Assembly: GCA_905372865.1 (NCBI GenBank)
Contig: CAJPQT010000022.1
Span: 1 to 41,636, forward strand
Source: an uncultured Centipeda sp.
Lineage (GTDB): Bacteria; Bacillota; Negativicutes; Selenomonadales; Selenomonadaceae
Reading direction: 5' to 3'
Length of the DNA stretch: 41,636 nucleotides
The position numbers and the translations under genes were made by a program. Below the pieces are notes generated by a model. It was not told the DNA's origin and made no database searches. It saw only the letters and a list, made by a program, of their open reading frames with translations. Shown piece by piece: positions 1 to 8,660 of the stretch (within the stretch, counting starts at the first letter, position 1; every line of letters begins with the position of its first letter).

Positions 1-911
1 GCACGACGGGGATGCACTGGCACATCCACAAGAACGGCGCGGAGAACTTCCGCGATATGAAGGCACGCGGGGGGGAGCGCATCGAGGCGGCGGTCGCGAT
101 CGGCACCGACCCCGTTGTGACCTACGCTGCGACCGCACCGCTCCCGCGCGACATCGACGAGATGGTCTTTGCGGGCTTCCTGCGGCACAAATCCGTCGAG
201 ATGGTGAAGTGCATCACCGTCGACCTTGAGGTACCCGCGACGGCGGAGATCATTCTTGAGGGCTACGTTGACACGAACGAGATGCGCCGTGAAGGGCCGT
301 TTGGCGACCACACGGGTTACTATTCCCTTGCGGACGATTATCCCGTCTTTCACATCACGGCGATCACGCACCGCAAGGATCCGATCTACTCCGCAACGGT
401 GGTCGGGAAGCCACCCATGGAGGACTGCTTCCTCGCCAAGGCGACGGAGCGCATCTTCCTGCCGCTCTTAAAGCAGATGCTGCCCGAGGTTGTCGATGTC
501 AATATGCCTCTTGAGGGCGTGTTCCATGACTGTATCGTCGTCTCGATCAAGAAACAGTTCCCGATGCACGCGCGCAAGGTCATGCACGCGCTCTGGGGGA
601 TGGGGCAGATGATGAACGTCAAGATGATCATCGTCGTGGATGCGCACGTCAACGTGCAGGACATGAAGGAAGTCTGGTGGCGCGTCTTCAACAACATCGA
701 TGCAAAGTATGATCTCGAGATTGTGCAGGGCCCTCTGGACGTGCTCGATCATTCCTCACCGATGGCAAAGTGGGGCTCGAAGCTCGGCATCGACGCGACC
801 AAGACGTGGCCGGAGGAAGGGCACGCGCGTGAGTGGCCCGACGAGATCGTGATGTCCGAGGACATCGTGAAGCGCGTCAATGAGCGGTGGAAGGAGTTCG
901 GTCTGGATTGA
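1..911 (+). CDS. ubiD: UbiD-family decarboxylase, C-terminal part (5' end outside window)
   Basis: This is the C-terminal portion (about 302 codons, reading from base 3) of a UbiD-type decarboxylase. These enzymes use prenylated FMN to remove the carboxyl group from an aromatic acid during quinone synthesis. The segment TGMHWHIHKNG and the later EGPFGDHTGYYS are typical of the family, and a full family member is near 490 residues, so roughly 190 residues lie upstream. The reading frame is open to the first base, so the start is outside the window. It is followed at once by a UbiA-type prenyltransferase, and this pairing fits menaquinone synthesis, possibly by the futalosine route; the exact substrate is inferred from context only. 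Confidence 0.9.
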   Translation, partial: TTGMHWHIHKNGAENFRDMKARGGERIEAAVAIGTDPVVTYAATAPLPRDIDEMVFAGFLRHKSVEMVKCITVDLEVPATAEIILEGYVDTNEMRREGPFGDHTGYYSLADDYPVFHITAITHRKDPIYSATVVGKPPMEDCFLAKATERIFLPLLKQMLPEVVDVNMPLEGVFHDCIVVSIKKQFPMHARKVMHALWGMGQMMNVKMIIVVDAHVNVQDMKEVWWRVFNNIDAKYDLEIVQGPLDVLDHSSPMAKWGSKLGIDATKTWPEEGHAREWPDEIVMSEDIVKRVNERWKEFGLD

Positions 912-1768
912 GCTGGTGGATGGAGCGCCTGCGGGCGCACATGAACAATACCGCCTTTCACCATACGGTGTTTTCCCTGCCGTTCGCGCTCATGGGTGCG
1001 CTTCTGGCAGCAGGGGGCAATCCCCCGCTCGGTGACCTCGGCTGGATCGTACTCGCGATTACGGCCGCACGCTCGGCAGCACTCGCCCTCGACAACCTTG
1101 CCGATCTGAAGTATGACAAGCAGCAACCCCGCCTCGCCTATCGCGCGATGGTGCAGGGGCGCGTGACAAAGCAGGAGGCGCTCGTCTTTATAGGCGTGTG
1201 CCTCCTTGTGCTTGTATTTGCAGTGCTGCAGCTGAATCCCGTCTGCATTCGTCTCCTGCCGTTCGCCGCCGTCCCCTTTCTGATCTACCCGTACATGAAG
1301 CGCGTGACGGGGTGGGTGCACCTCTTTCTCGGCATCGCCATCGGCATGGCACCGGCGGGCGGTTGGGTGGCGATCAGCGGAAAGGTCGAGCTGCCGACGG
1401 TTGTTCTGTTCATCGCGGTCGCACTCTGGATCGCTGCGTTCGATGCGATGTATGGGGCGCAGGATGAGGAATTCGACCGCAGTCAGGGGCTCCACTCCCT
1501 CGCGGTCACATTCGGTGCGCACGGCGCGTTTCAGATTTCGCGTGCGATGCACGTCCTGTCCATCATCCTCTTTGTGATGCTTGGGGTCATGATGCACCTC
1601 ACATTTCCGTACTACATCGGTGTCGGCATTGCGGCGGGGACGCTCATCTATCAGCACCGCATCGCAAGCCCCACGGATTTCTCGCGCGTGACGCAGATGT
1701 ACTTCATGCGAAACGGGATTGTATCGATTGCAATTTTCGTCTTTACGTGGATCAGCTATTTTGTGTAA
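908..1768 (+). CDS. ubiA: UbiA-family prenyltransferase (quinone biosynthesis)
   Basis: An integral membrane enzyme that attaches a polyprenyl chain to an aromatic acid. Two Asp-rich motifs are visible: DNLADLKYD in the first half and FDAMYGAQDEEFD in the second, with hydrophobic helices around them. The first family motif is usually NxxxDxxxD; here the leading Asn is Asp. I place the start at TTG 908, which overlaps the upstream stop and has GGAAGGAG at 889-896 with good spacing; GTG 887 and ATG 920 are in-frame alternatives with poorer spacing. It is translationally coupled to the UbiD-type gene, so the two probably act in consecutive steps. Family assignment is secure, the aromatic substrate is not. 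Confidence 0.88.
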   Translation: MSWWMERLRAHMNNTAFHHTVFSLPFALMGALLAAGGNPPLGDLGWIVLAITAARSAALALDNLADLKYDKQQPRLAYRAMVQGRVTKQEALVFIGVCLLVLVFAVLQLNPVCIRLLPFAAVPFLIYPYMKRVTGWVHLFLGIAIGMAPAGGWVAISGKVELPTVVLFIAVALWIAAFDAMYGAQDEEFDRSQGLHSLAVTFGAHGAFQISRAMHVLSIILFVMLGVMMHLTFPYYIGVGIAAGTLIYQHRIASPTDFSRVTQMYFMRNGIVSIAIFVFTWISYFV

Positions 1769-1792
1769 AACCACGGATCAAAGGAGAGCATA

Positions 1793-2659
1793 ATGACACG
1801 TATTTTATATGGCAAAGAATTTGCCGCACGCATCAAGGCGAGCGCGGAGCATGGGGCGATTCTGCTGCGCGAGCACGGTGTCCATCCGCGCCTCGCCGTC
1901 ATCATCGTCGGCAACGATCCCGCCTCCGAGGTCTATGTCCGCAACAAGCAGAAGACGTGCGAGGAGCTGGGAATACTGTCCGATCACATCGCTCTGCCCG
2001 CTGAGACCACGCGGGAGGAACTGCTTGCGTGCATCGATGAACTGAATGCGGATACAGAGGTGCACGGCATCCTCGTGCAGCTGCCGCTGCCCGCCGGCCT
2101 CGCAGCGTGTGAGGAGGAGGTACTGAGCCGGATCGATCCACGCAAGGATGTGGACGGCTTCCATCCCGTGAACGTCGGGCATCTCTCCATCGGTGCACCG
2201 GGGCTGCGCCCATGTACGCCGGCGGGCTGCATCCGTATGCTCGAATACGCAGGCGTACGGATGGAGGGGGCGCACGCTGTCATCATCGGCCGCAGCAACA
2301 TCGTCGGAAAGCCGATGGCGATGCTGCTCCTCGAACGGCACGCGACCGTCACGCTCTGCCACTCACGGACGGAACATCTTGCAGAGATTACGCGCTCGGC
2401 GGACATCCTCGTTGCGGCGGTCGGGCAGCCGCACTTTGTCACGGCGGACATGGTGAAGCCGGGGGCGACCGTCATTGATGTCGGCATCAACCGCATTGCT
2501 CCGAAAAAGCTCGTCGGCGATGTGGATTTCGAGGCAGTGGAAAAAGTGGCGGGGGCGATCACGCCCGTGCCCGGCGGTGTGGGGCTTCTCACCGTCGCCA
2601 TGTTGATGGAGAACGTCGTACAGGCAGCAAAGACGCAGACGGAAGAGGGAGGGCGATGA
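1793..2659 (+). CDS. folD: FolD, methylene-THF dehydrogenase/cyclohydrolase
   Basis: A 288-residue bifunctional cytoplasmic enzyme interconverting 5,10-methylene-, methenyl- and 10-formyl-tetrahydrofolate. Family landmarks are all present: the EVYVRNK segment with catalytic Tyr48 and Lys52, QLPLP, the KDVDGFHPVN loop, the nucleotide-binding GRSNIVGKPMAM and the C-terminal PVPGGVGLLT. Length is that of the family. AAGGAG at 1781-1786 lies six bases before ATG. The stop overlaps the fhs start in an ATGA, so FolD and formate-THF ligase are translationally coupled and supply one-carbon units together. Confidence 0.97.
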   Translation: MTRILYGKEFAARIKASAEHGAILLREHGVHPRLAVIIVGNDPASEVYVRNKQKTCEELGILSDHIALPAETTREELLACIDELNADTEVHGILVQLPLPAGLAACEEEVLSRIDPRKDVDGFHPVNVGHLSIGAPGLRPCTPAGCIRMLEYAGVRMEGAHAVIIGRSNIVGKPMAMLLLERHATVTLCHSRTEHLAEITRSADILVAAVGQPHFVTADMVKPGATVIDVGINRIAPKKLVGDVDFEAVEKVAGAITPVPGGVGLLTVAMLMENVVQAAKTQTEEGGR

Positions 2660-4326
2660 CGATGAAAACGGATGTAGAGATTGCACGCGCGGCACAGCTG
2701 CGTCCCATCACGGAGATTGCAAAGAGCCTTGGCATCGCCGCAGAGCACATCGAGCCGTACGGCAGGTACAAGGCAAAGCTGACCCCCGAGGCACTTGCGG
2801 GCGCAGCGGGGCAAAACGGCAAGCTCATCCTCGTCACGGCGATCAACCCGACCCCTGCGGGCGAGGGCAAGACGACGACGAGTGTCGGACTTGCCGATGC
2901 GCTCCACCTACAGGGGAAGAAGACCATCGTCGCCCTGCGCGAGCCGTCGCTCGGCCCGTGCTTTGGCATGAAGGGCGGCGCGGCGGGCGGCGGCTATGCA
3001 CAGGTCGTCCCGATGGAGGACATCAACCTCCACTTTACGGGCGACTTTCACGCCATCACGACGGCACACAACCTCCTCGCTGCACTGATCGACAATCACA
3101 TCTTTCAGGGAAATGCGCTCGACCTCGATGTGAACCGCATCGTGTGGAAACGCGTCCTCGACATCAATGATCGTGCCCTGCGCCATGTCGTTACGGGGCT
3201 TGGCGGGCGTGTGCACGGCATACCGCGCGAGTCGGGCTTTGACATCACGGTTGCCTCGGAGATGATGGCGATCCTCTGCCTTGCGGACGGGCTCGCGGAT
3301 ATGAAACGCCGTCTCGGGCGCATTCTTATCGGCTGGACGCGCAGCGGCCGTCCCGTCCATGCGGACGAACTGGGTGCAACGGGCGCGTTGACACTCCTCT
3401 TTAAGGACGCAATCAAGCCAAACCTCGTACAGACCATCGGCGGCACACCTGCATTCATCCACGGCGGCCCGTTTGCGAACATCGCGCACGGGTGCAGCAG
3501 CGTTATGGCGACGAAGTACGCGCTGCGCTGCGCCGACTATGTTGTCACGGAGGCGGGCTTCGGTGCAGATCTCGGCGCGGAGAAATTCTTTGACATCAAG
3601 TGCCGTCTCGCGGGTCTCTCCCCCGATGCGGCGGTCATCGTTGCCACCGTGCGTGCGCTCAAGATGAACGGCGGCGCGGGGAAGGACGAGCTCGGCACAG
3701 AGAATCTCGATGCGCTTAGGCATGGGGCGGCGAATCTCGAAAAACATATTGAGAACATTGGCAAGTTCGGTATACCTGCCGTCGTCGCCGTCAACGTATT
3801 CCCAACAGATACCGAAGCGGAACTTGCACTCCTTGAAGAACTCTGTGCGCGACTCGGCGCAAAGTGCGTGCGCTCCGAGGTCTGGGCGAAGGGCGGCGCG
3901 GGCGGCCTTGCCCTCGCGGATGCTGTGACGGAAGCACTCGGCAAACGTGCAGACTTCCACCCTGTCTATGATGAGAAGAAAAGCATCGCCGAAAAGATTG
4001 AAACCATCGCCCGAGAAATCTACGGTGCGGACGGCGTGGACTTCACAGACACGGCAAAGAAACAGCTTGCGGAGATGGAGACACTCGGCATGACGCAGAC
4101 CCCCGTCTGCATGGCAAAGACGCAGTACTCCCTTTCGGACAACCCTGCGCTCCTCGGCCGACCGGCGGGCTTTCGCATCACCGTGCGCGAACTCCGCGCC
4201 TCCTGTGGCGCGGGCTTCGTTGTCGCCCTCACGGGGAACGTGCTCACCATGCCGGGACTGCCGAAGACACCTGCGGCGATGGGCATGGATATCACTGCGG
4301 ACGGCGTGATTACAGGACTGTTCTGA
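2656..4326 (+). CDS. fhs: Formate--tetrahydrofolate ligase
   Basis: A 556-residue cytoplasmic ligase making 10-formyl-THF from formate, THF and ATP. The ATP-binding loop TPAGEGKTTTS is at about residues 66-76, followed by REPSLGPCFGMKGGAAGGG, and the C-terminal LTGNVLTMPGLP segment is typical; the length matches the family. ATG 2656 overlaps the folD stop; ATG 2662 is a possible alternative behind the purine-rich GGAGGG. It closes the housekeeping one-carbon block. The next gene begins only 13 bases after its stop and no terminator is visible, so transcription may run on into the surface-glycan locus. Confidence 0.97.
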   Translation: MTMKTDVEIARAAQLRPITEIAKSLGIAAEHIEPYGRYKAKLTPEALAGAAGQNGKLILVTAINPTPAGEGKTTTSVGLADALHLQGKKTIVALREPSLGPCFGMKGGAAGGGYAQVVPMEDINLHFTGDFHAITTAHNLLAALIDNHIFQGNALDLDVNRIVWKRVLDINDRALRHVVTGLGGRVHGIPRESGFDITVASEMMAILCLADGLADMKRRLGRILIGWTRSGRPVHADELGATGALTLLFKDAIKPNLVQTIGGTPAFIHGGPFANIAHGCSSVMATKYALRCADYVVTEAGFGADLGAEKFFDIKCRLAGLSPDAAVIVATVRALKMNGGAGKDELGTENLDALRHGAANLEKHIENIGKFGIPAVVAVNVFPTDTEAELALLEELCARLGAKCVRSEVWAKGGAGGLALADAVTEALGKRADFHPVYDEKKSIAEKIETIAREIYGADGVDFTDTAKKQLAEMETLGMTQTPVCMAKTQYSLSDNPALLGRPAGFRITVRELRASCGAGFVVALTGNVLTMPGLPKTPAAMGMDITADGVITGLF

Positions 4327-4339
4327 GGGGAGAGTGACG

Positions 4340-6382
4340 ATGGCGGGGCAAGCTCAGCATGCGAATCAAGTGAAATGGATACGCGCTTTGGCGCGTAAAC
4401 TTACAACGGCGATTGCGGAACAGGACTTCGATGTTGAGACACAAAAAGCTGCAGAGGAGTACCATGCACTTTGTCCGCATGGAGAACTTTACGAACTGTT
4501 TTGTGCTGAGGCATCTCTTTTCTACGGCAATATCGATAAAGCTGTTTACTGTGGGGAAGCGGCATATCAAAAGCGACGAATGAGCACGGCCGTCTGTGAC
4601 TTCCTATACCGCGTCTATTATGCAGCGGGGCGCTATGATCGCGCAATGCAGTTCCTTGTTCTTTCCAAGGGGCGTGATGAGATGGTCTTCCCGCATGATC
4701 CGGAGGAGCGTATTTCGTTTTTCCGTAAACTGAGCGCGGCATCTCTGGATGCGCGGTTTGCCCCATTTGCGAAGGTGCCCTATCTTGTCGACGGTGTCAT
4801 GCAGACCCGTACACAAGCGATTTTTGCGGAGGAACTACCGAGATTTTCCGAAGAAATGCCTGCCTATTGGGCGGGCATTTACAATCCATACGGACAGATC
4901 TGCATCAAGGACAAGGTGCTGGAGCTCATGAATACAAAGGCGGATGAATACGATCTGCCGATCTACAATGACTTCCTCTTTGACTTGATGAAAGCACAGG
5001 AGCGTACGGAGATTCATGCGGAGCCTGAGGACGGCAGCTCCGTACTTCTGCCGATTGCGGCGAAGACGGTGCGGCAGTCACTGCATTTCACGGCGGAGAA
5101 TTTGCAGCGGACGATGCTGCTCAGCAAAGCGGAGTTCAACTTCTACCGCATTGAGAAGCCTGTGACGATTCATTCGGAGCTGCCCTTCGCCGTCGGCGCA
5201 CCGATTGTTCTTCGCCATAGTCTGCGGCGCAGAAAACTTGTGTTGAACATTCTCGCCGACGGACTCAGCTGGAAGGAGGTGCAGCGAGAGCACTGCGTAT
5301 GCGTGCCGAACATCATGCACTTCTTTGGGAAAGGCGTGATCTTCGATCATAACTATTCGACGGCAGAGTATACCTATCCAGCTCTGTCCTCCATCGAGTC
5401 AGGGCTCTACCAGCACCATACACAGATTGCTGCCCCCGGCATACCCTTTGCTCTGCCGTCCTCCTGTATCACAATGTCGGAGCAGATGAAACGCCTTGGC
5501 TATTACTGTACGAATATCCAAGGAGATGGGGAAGGCGTATACAACGGTGCAACGCGCGGCTTTGACCGACTGATTGTGAATCATTGGTCACTGCGCGCCA
5601 TTGACGGGATCGAGCGCACGATTCGACATTTAGAGGCGTTCGGAGAATGTGACAACTTCCTGTTTATGCACTTTGCGGATACGCACCCTTACAATGGGGA
5701 TGTGAGTACACCGGTCGGTGCACAGGCACGTCTTTGCCTTGCGGACGCACTGCAGGAACAGAGTACCAAGGCGGCGGTCTTTCTAAAGCCAAATCCGCTT
5801 AGCCAATATGTCAACCATGCGGAAATACGGGCGGTAGATCGGCAGCTTGGATATCTGTTCGACTATCTGACAACACACTATGAGGACGATGAGTACATCG
5901 TCCTGCTCTACTCCGATCACGGTGCATCGGTGCATGCACGCAGTCCGTACCTCATGAGCGAGGAGCAGACGGGCGCGGCACTGATGGCGCGCGGTGCAGG
6001 GGTGCCGGCACTCGGGCGCGTGGACGAGCTCACGAGCTCCGTTGACATCTATAAGATCCTCGGTAAACTCGCAGGGTACCCGATCGACGCAGCATATCTG
6101 GACGGGAATCTGCCGGAAGCATTGGGCGGCCAGCGGCGGGAGTACACCGTCAGCAACTCCATCTATCCGGGACAGACCTATAAAATTTGTGTGCGTACGG
6201 AGCGTCATGCCTTCCACCTTGAGACGGAAGAGCTCACGCGGGAGGACGGCACGATCTCGCTTGATCGATACACGTACCACATTCATGAGCGGAGTGAAAG
6301 CTACCGTGAGGTGTTCGACGATGCACTCACACGGTATTTTATGGATATTGTGTGGCAGTATACGGAGAGCTTTCGGCGATAA
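4340..6382 (+). CDS. Sulfatase/alkaline-phosphatase-superfamily protein
   Basis: About 680 residues. The N-terminal ~200 residues are helical with repeat-like pairs such as YGNIDKAVYCGEAAY and AAGRYDRAMQFLVLSK, suggesting a TPR-type region. From about residue 290 it reads as a sulfatase-like fold: LNILADGLSW, then NYSTAEYTYPALSSIESGLY at the nucleophile position, FLFMHFADTHPYNG, and the metal-site segment LLYSDHGAS. The nucleophile position shows Thr-Tyr-Pro rather than the Cys/Ser-x-Pro of true sulfatases, so a phospho- or phosphoglycol-transfer role on a surface glycan is as likely as sulfate removal. Neither a signal peptide nor membrane helices are obvious. ATG 4340 is preferred over GTG 4334 because GAGGGGAG precedes it at a good distance. 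First gene of the glycan locus. Confidence 0.72.
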   Translation: MAGQAQHANQVKWIRALARKLTTAIAEQDFDVETQKAAEEYHALCPHGELYELFCAEASLFYGNIDKAVYCGEAAYQKRRMSTAVCDFLYRVYYAAGRYDRAMQFLVLSKGRDEMVFPHDPEERISFFRKLSAASLDARFAPFAKVPYLVDGVMQTRTQAIFAEELPRFSEEMPAYWAGIYNPYGQICIKDKVLELMNTKADEYDLPIYNDFLFDLMKAQERTEIHAEPEDGSSVLLPIAAKTVRQSLHFTAENLQRTMLLSKAEFNFYRIEKPVTIHSELPFAVGAPIVLRHSLRRRKLVLNILADGLSWKEVQREHCVCVPNIMHFFGKGVIFDHNYSTAEYTYPALSSIESGLYQHHTQIAAPGIPFALPSSCITMSEQMKRLGYYCTNIQGDGEGVYNGATRGFDRLIVNHWSLRAIDGIERTIRHLEAFGECDNFLFMHFADTHPYNGDVSTPVGAQARLCLADALQEQSTKAAVFLKPNPLSQYVNHAEIRAVDRQLGYLFDYLTTHYEDDEYIVLLYSDHGASVHARSPYLMSEEQTGAALMARGAGVPALGRVDELTSSVDIYKILGKLAGYPIDAAYLDGNLPEALGGQRREYTVSNSIYPGQTYKICVRTERHAFHLETEELTREDGTISLDRYTYHIHERSESYREVFDDALTRYFMDIVWQYTESFRR

Positions 6383-6432
6383 ATATAAAATGGATAGGTT
6401 TTGAATTATGATGGGGCAAGAGGGGGTTGTCA

Positions 6433-7485
6433 ATGAAACTCAAACTGTTTGATCGAAACAGCGATGTCTTAAAAGATATGGCCAAGTCATCGTATGTATA
6501 TATTTATGGTGCCGGTGATTTTGGAAGGGATATTTACATTTTCTTGAAAGAGCGAGGGGTTCAGGTTCGGGCATATGTTGTCGATGACCGATATTATGAT
6601 GAAAGCAGACAGGATATGTCCACCTTCCAAGATTGCCTTATGCAGATCAAACAGCATGACGGATATCTGATCTGGGGAATTGCCAAGCCGTCAGCACTGC
6701 AAGATGCATTGAAGAGAGACGATATTTCGGAGGTCTATCTGACCTACGATGTTTATCAAATGTGGCAGGATAAGGCATTTGCACATAAACATGAAGCTGA
6801 ATTTGCAACGACACGCGAATTGTTTGCCGATGAGTATTCTCGGAAGACTTTTGACGCATATCTGAAAATCTATGAGGGAGATCCAACAGACGACATAAAG
6901 TTGGCAGAGGATGGGACATATTTTAACGACTTGACCGATAATGTCCGCAGGGGGGGGATGGTTGACTGTGGGGCGTATACAGGTGACTCTATCCAATCTT
7001 TCGTGAATGCCTATGGAAAGGGGCGAAAAATCTTTGCCTTTGAACCGGATGCAAAGAACTATTCCAAGCTTTTGGAAAATACAGCGGGGCTTGATGTGGT
7101 TGCTGTTCCTGCCGGTGTATGGAGTGCACAGACAACGCTCCACTTTTCTCCGGGAAAAGATGCCGCGTCGGGGATTCAGGAGGAAGGCACGATAGAAATT
7201 AAAACAGATACGATTGACCATGTGGTCGGTGATCATAAAATCGCGTTTATCAAAATGGATGTTGAGGGCAGCGAGCTTGAGGCGCTCAAGGGAGCTGCGC
7301 ATGTCATTCAAAGAGACATGCCTGTACTCGCGATCTCTGCGTACCACAAGCAGGAAGACCTTATCACACTGCCCCAATTTATTGCCGGCTGCAAAAATGA
7401 AAACTTTAAGTATGACATATTTTTAAGACATCATGGGTGTACGGTTCCGGAACTGGTGTTGTATGGTATACCTAGAAAACGGTGA
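6433..7485 (+). CDS. FkbM-family methyltransferase with N-terminal nucleotide-binding-like domain
   Basis: About 350 residues. The C-terminal half has FkbM landmarks: MVDCGAYTGDSIQSF as the S-adenosylmethionine loop, IFAFEPDAKNYSKL, then IAFIKMDVEGSELEALKGA. The first ~100 residues begin YVYIYGAGDFGRDIY, a Rossmann-like segment similar to the front of NeuD/PglD proteins, so this is a two-domain protein. FkbM enzymes commonly O-methylate sugars in glycan loci. ATG 6433 has AGAGGGGG six bases upstream; TTG 6427 is too close to it. The gene is clearly AT-richer than the folD/fhs block. A G8 tract at 6950-6957 lies within the coding sequence just before the SAM loop. Confidence 0.85.
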   Translation: MKLKLFDRNSDVLKDMAKSSYVYIYGAGDFGRDIYIFLKERGVQVRAYVVDDRYYDESRQDMSTFQDCLMQIKQHDGYLIWGIAKPSALQDALKRDDISEVYLTYDVYQMWQDKAFAHKHEAEFATTRELFADEYSRKTFDAYLKIYEGDPTDDIKLAEDGTYFNDLTDNVRRGGMVDCGAYTGDSIQSFVNAYGKGRKIFAFEPDAKNYSKLLENTAGLDVVAVPAGVWSAQTTLHFSPGKDAASGIQEEGTIEIKTDTIDHVVGDHKIAFIKMDVEGSELEALKGAAHVIQRDMPVLAISAYHKQEDLITLPQFIAGCKNENFKYDIFLRHHGCTVPELVLYGIPRKR

Positions 7486-7492
7486 TGAGTAA

Positions 7493-8149
7493 ATGATATT
7501 ATTCATATATGGAGCAAGCGGTGCAGCCATCGAGATCTATGACTTGGCAGAGCGCGTGAATGCAGTATCCCACAGGTATTCGAAAATTTACCTCATTGAT
7601 GACTTTGAAGAAGAAGCGCCGTATTATGGCACGGAACGGATTCACTTTTCTTCGTGTGAAACGATCGCACAGGAAGAATTTGAATTTGTTATTGCCGTCG
7701 GTGAACCTGCGGCACGTGCTTTTCTGCTGAAGCGCATTGAGGACAGTGGCTATAAATTAGCGACCCTCGTTGACCCTTCTGTCATAGTTTCACCTACAGC
7801 GAAGATTGCCTCGGGGTGCATTGTCAATGCACAGTCCATCGTGTCAGCCAATGTCATCATGGAGGAAAACTGTTTTTTGGGCTTCCATGTAGTCGTCGGG
7901 CATGATGCGCATCTGAAAAAGAATACCATTGTATGTCCGATGGCAACGGTCGGCGGCGGTTCCACTGTCGGTGAAAATACGTTTATCGGTCTGAACTCCT
8001 CGATGAAGGAACACGTAAATTTAGGGAACCATGTCGTTGTCGGAATGGGATCTATGGTTTTTCGGTCGGTGGAGGATGGATGTACCGTTCTTGGGAACCC
8101 TGCCAGAGTAACAAAGGGCAATGATGATCACAAGGTTTTTCGGAACTAG
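7493..8149 (+). CDS. neuD: NeuD/PglD-type sugar O-/N-acyltransferase
   Basis: A 218-residue protein with an N-terminal nucleotide-sugar-binding start (LFIYGASGAAIEIYDLA) and a C-terminal left-handed beta-helix of hexapeptide repeats (IVSPTAKIASGCIVNAQ onward; SVEDGCTVLGNPARV at the end). This layout matches acetyl-CoA-dependent acyltransferases acting on sialic-acid-like or bacillosamine-like sugars. It starts 8 bases after the FkbM gene and probably acts on the same glycan; with a NeuB homologue 1.3 kb downstream, acylation of a nonulosonate-like compound is plausible but unproven. Confidence 0.85.
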   Translation: MILFIYGASGAAIEIYDLAERVNAVSHRYSKIYLIDDFEEEAPYYGTERIHFSSCETIAQEEFEFVIAVGEPAARAFLLKRIEDSGYKLATLVDPSVIVSPTAKIASGCIVNAQSIVSANVIMEENCFLGFHVVVGHDAHLKKNTIVCPMATVGGGSTVGENTFIGLNSSMKEHVNLGNHVVVGMGSMVFRSVEDGCTVLGNPARVTKGNDDHKVFRN

Positions 8150-8168
8150 GAAGTGAGGTTATATCGGT

Positions 8169-8660
8169 ATGTCGGAAGAAAAAATATTATCATTTGACGG
8201 CGATGAGCTTCAGAAATACGAGCCGAACCGCTATCCATTCCTTTTTATCGACCGCGTAACAGAGTGTGTGCCGGGAAAGTATGCCAAAGGGTATAAAAAT
8301 CTGACGAACAATGAGTGGTTTTTTCCGAAACATTACCCGGGACATCCGATTATGCCCGCCGCTATCCAGACGGAAGCACTCAGTCAGATGGTTACGATTG
8401 CATTTACTACGATGGATGGAATCGATGATATCAATGTGGAAGGTGCAAACTGGAAAGCCAAATTTATTAAGGAAATACGTCCCGGAGATAGGCTCGATAT
8501 CGTTGCGGAAGTAATATCGTATAAAAGAGGGGTCGGTAAAGGTGCAGCCAAGGGCTATGTGGATGGTGAACTTGCCTGTGAAGTAGAAGTAACCCTTGTC
8601 ATTCCCTCTGTTCTTGACAAATATCGACCGAAGGGGGGGGAGAAAAATGCTGAACGGTAA
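8169..8660 (+). CDS. FabZ/FabA-like hot-dog dehydratase
   Basis: 163 residues resembling 3-hydroxyacyl-ACP dehydratases. RYPFLFIDRV and HYPGHPIMPAAIQTEALSQ are family landmarks; His55 and Glu69 occupy the places of the catalytic His and Glu, with the same 14-residue separation as in FabZ. The stretch TNNEWFFPKH replaces the usual FabZ sequence before the active site, so this is probably a specialised relative rather than the housekeeping enzyme. It sits beside an SDR reductase and upstream of an ACP and LuxC/LuxE genes, which points to handling of an acyl-ACP intermediate for the surface structure. Its last codons contain a G8 tract (8633-8640), and the next gene's start overlaps its end. Confidence 0.85.
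   Translation: MSEEKILSFDGDELQKYEPNRYPFLFIDRVTECVPGKYAKGYKNLTNNEWFFPKHYPGHPIMPAAIQTEALSQMVTIAFTTMDGIDDINVEGANWKAKFIKEIRPGDRLDIVAEVISYKRGVGKGAAKGYVDGELACEVEVTLVIPSVLDKYRPKGGEKNAER

Noticed and set aside
61..80. G7 run in the UbiD-type gene as a phase-variation tract
   Set aside because: Short, in frame, in a housekeeping gene, and expected by chance in GC-rich DNA.
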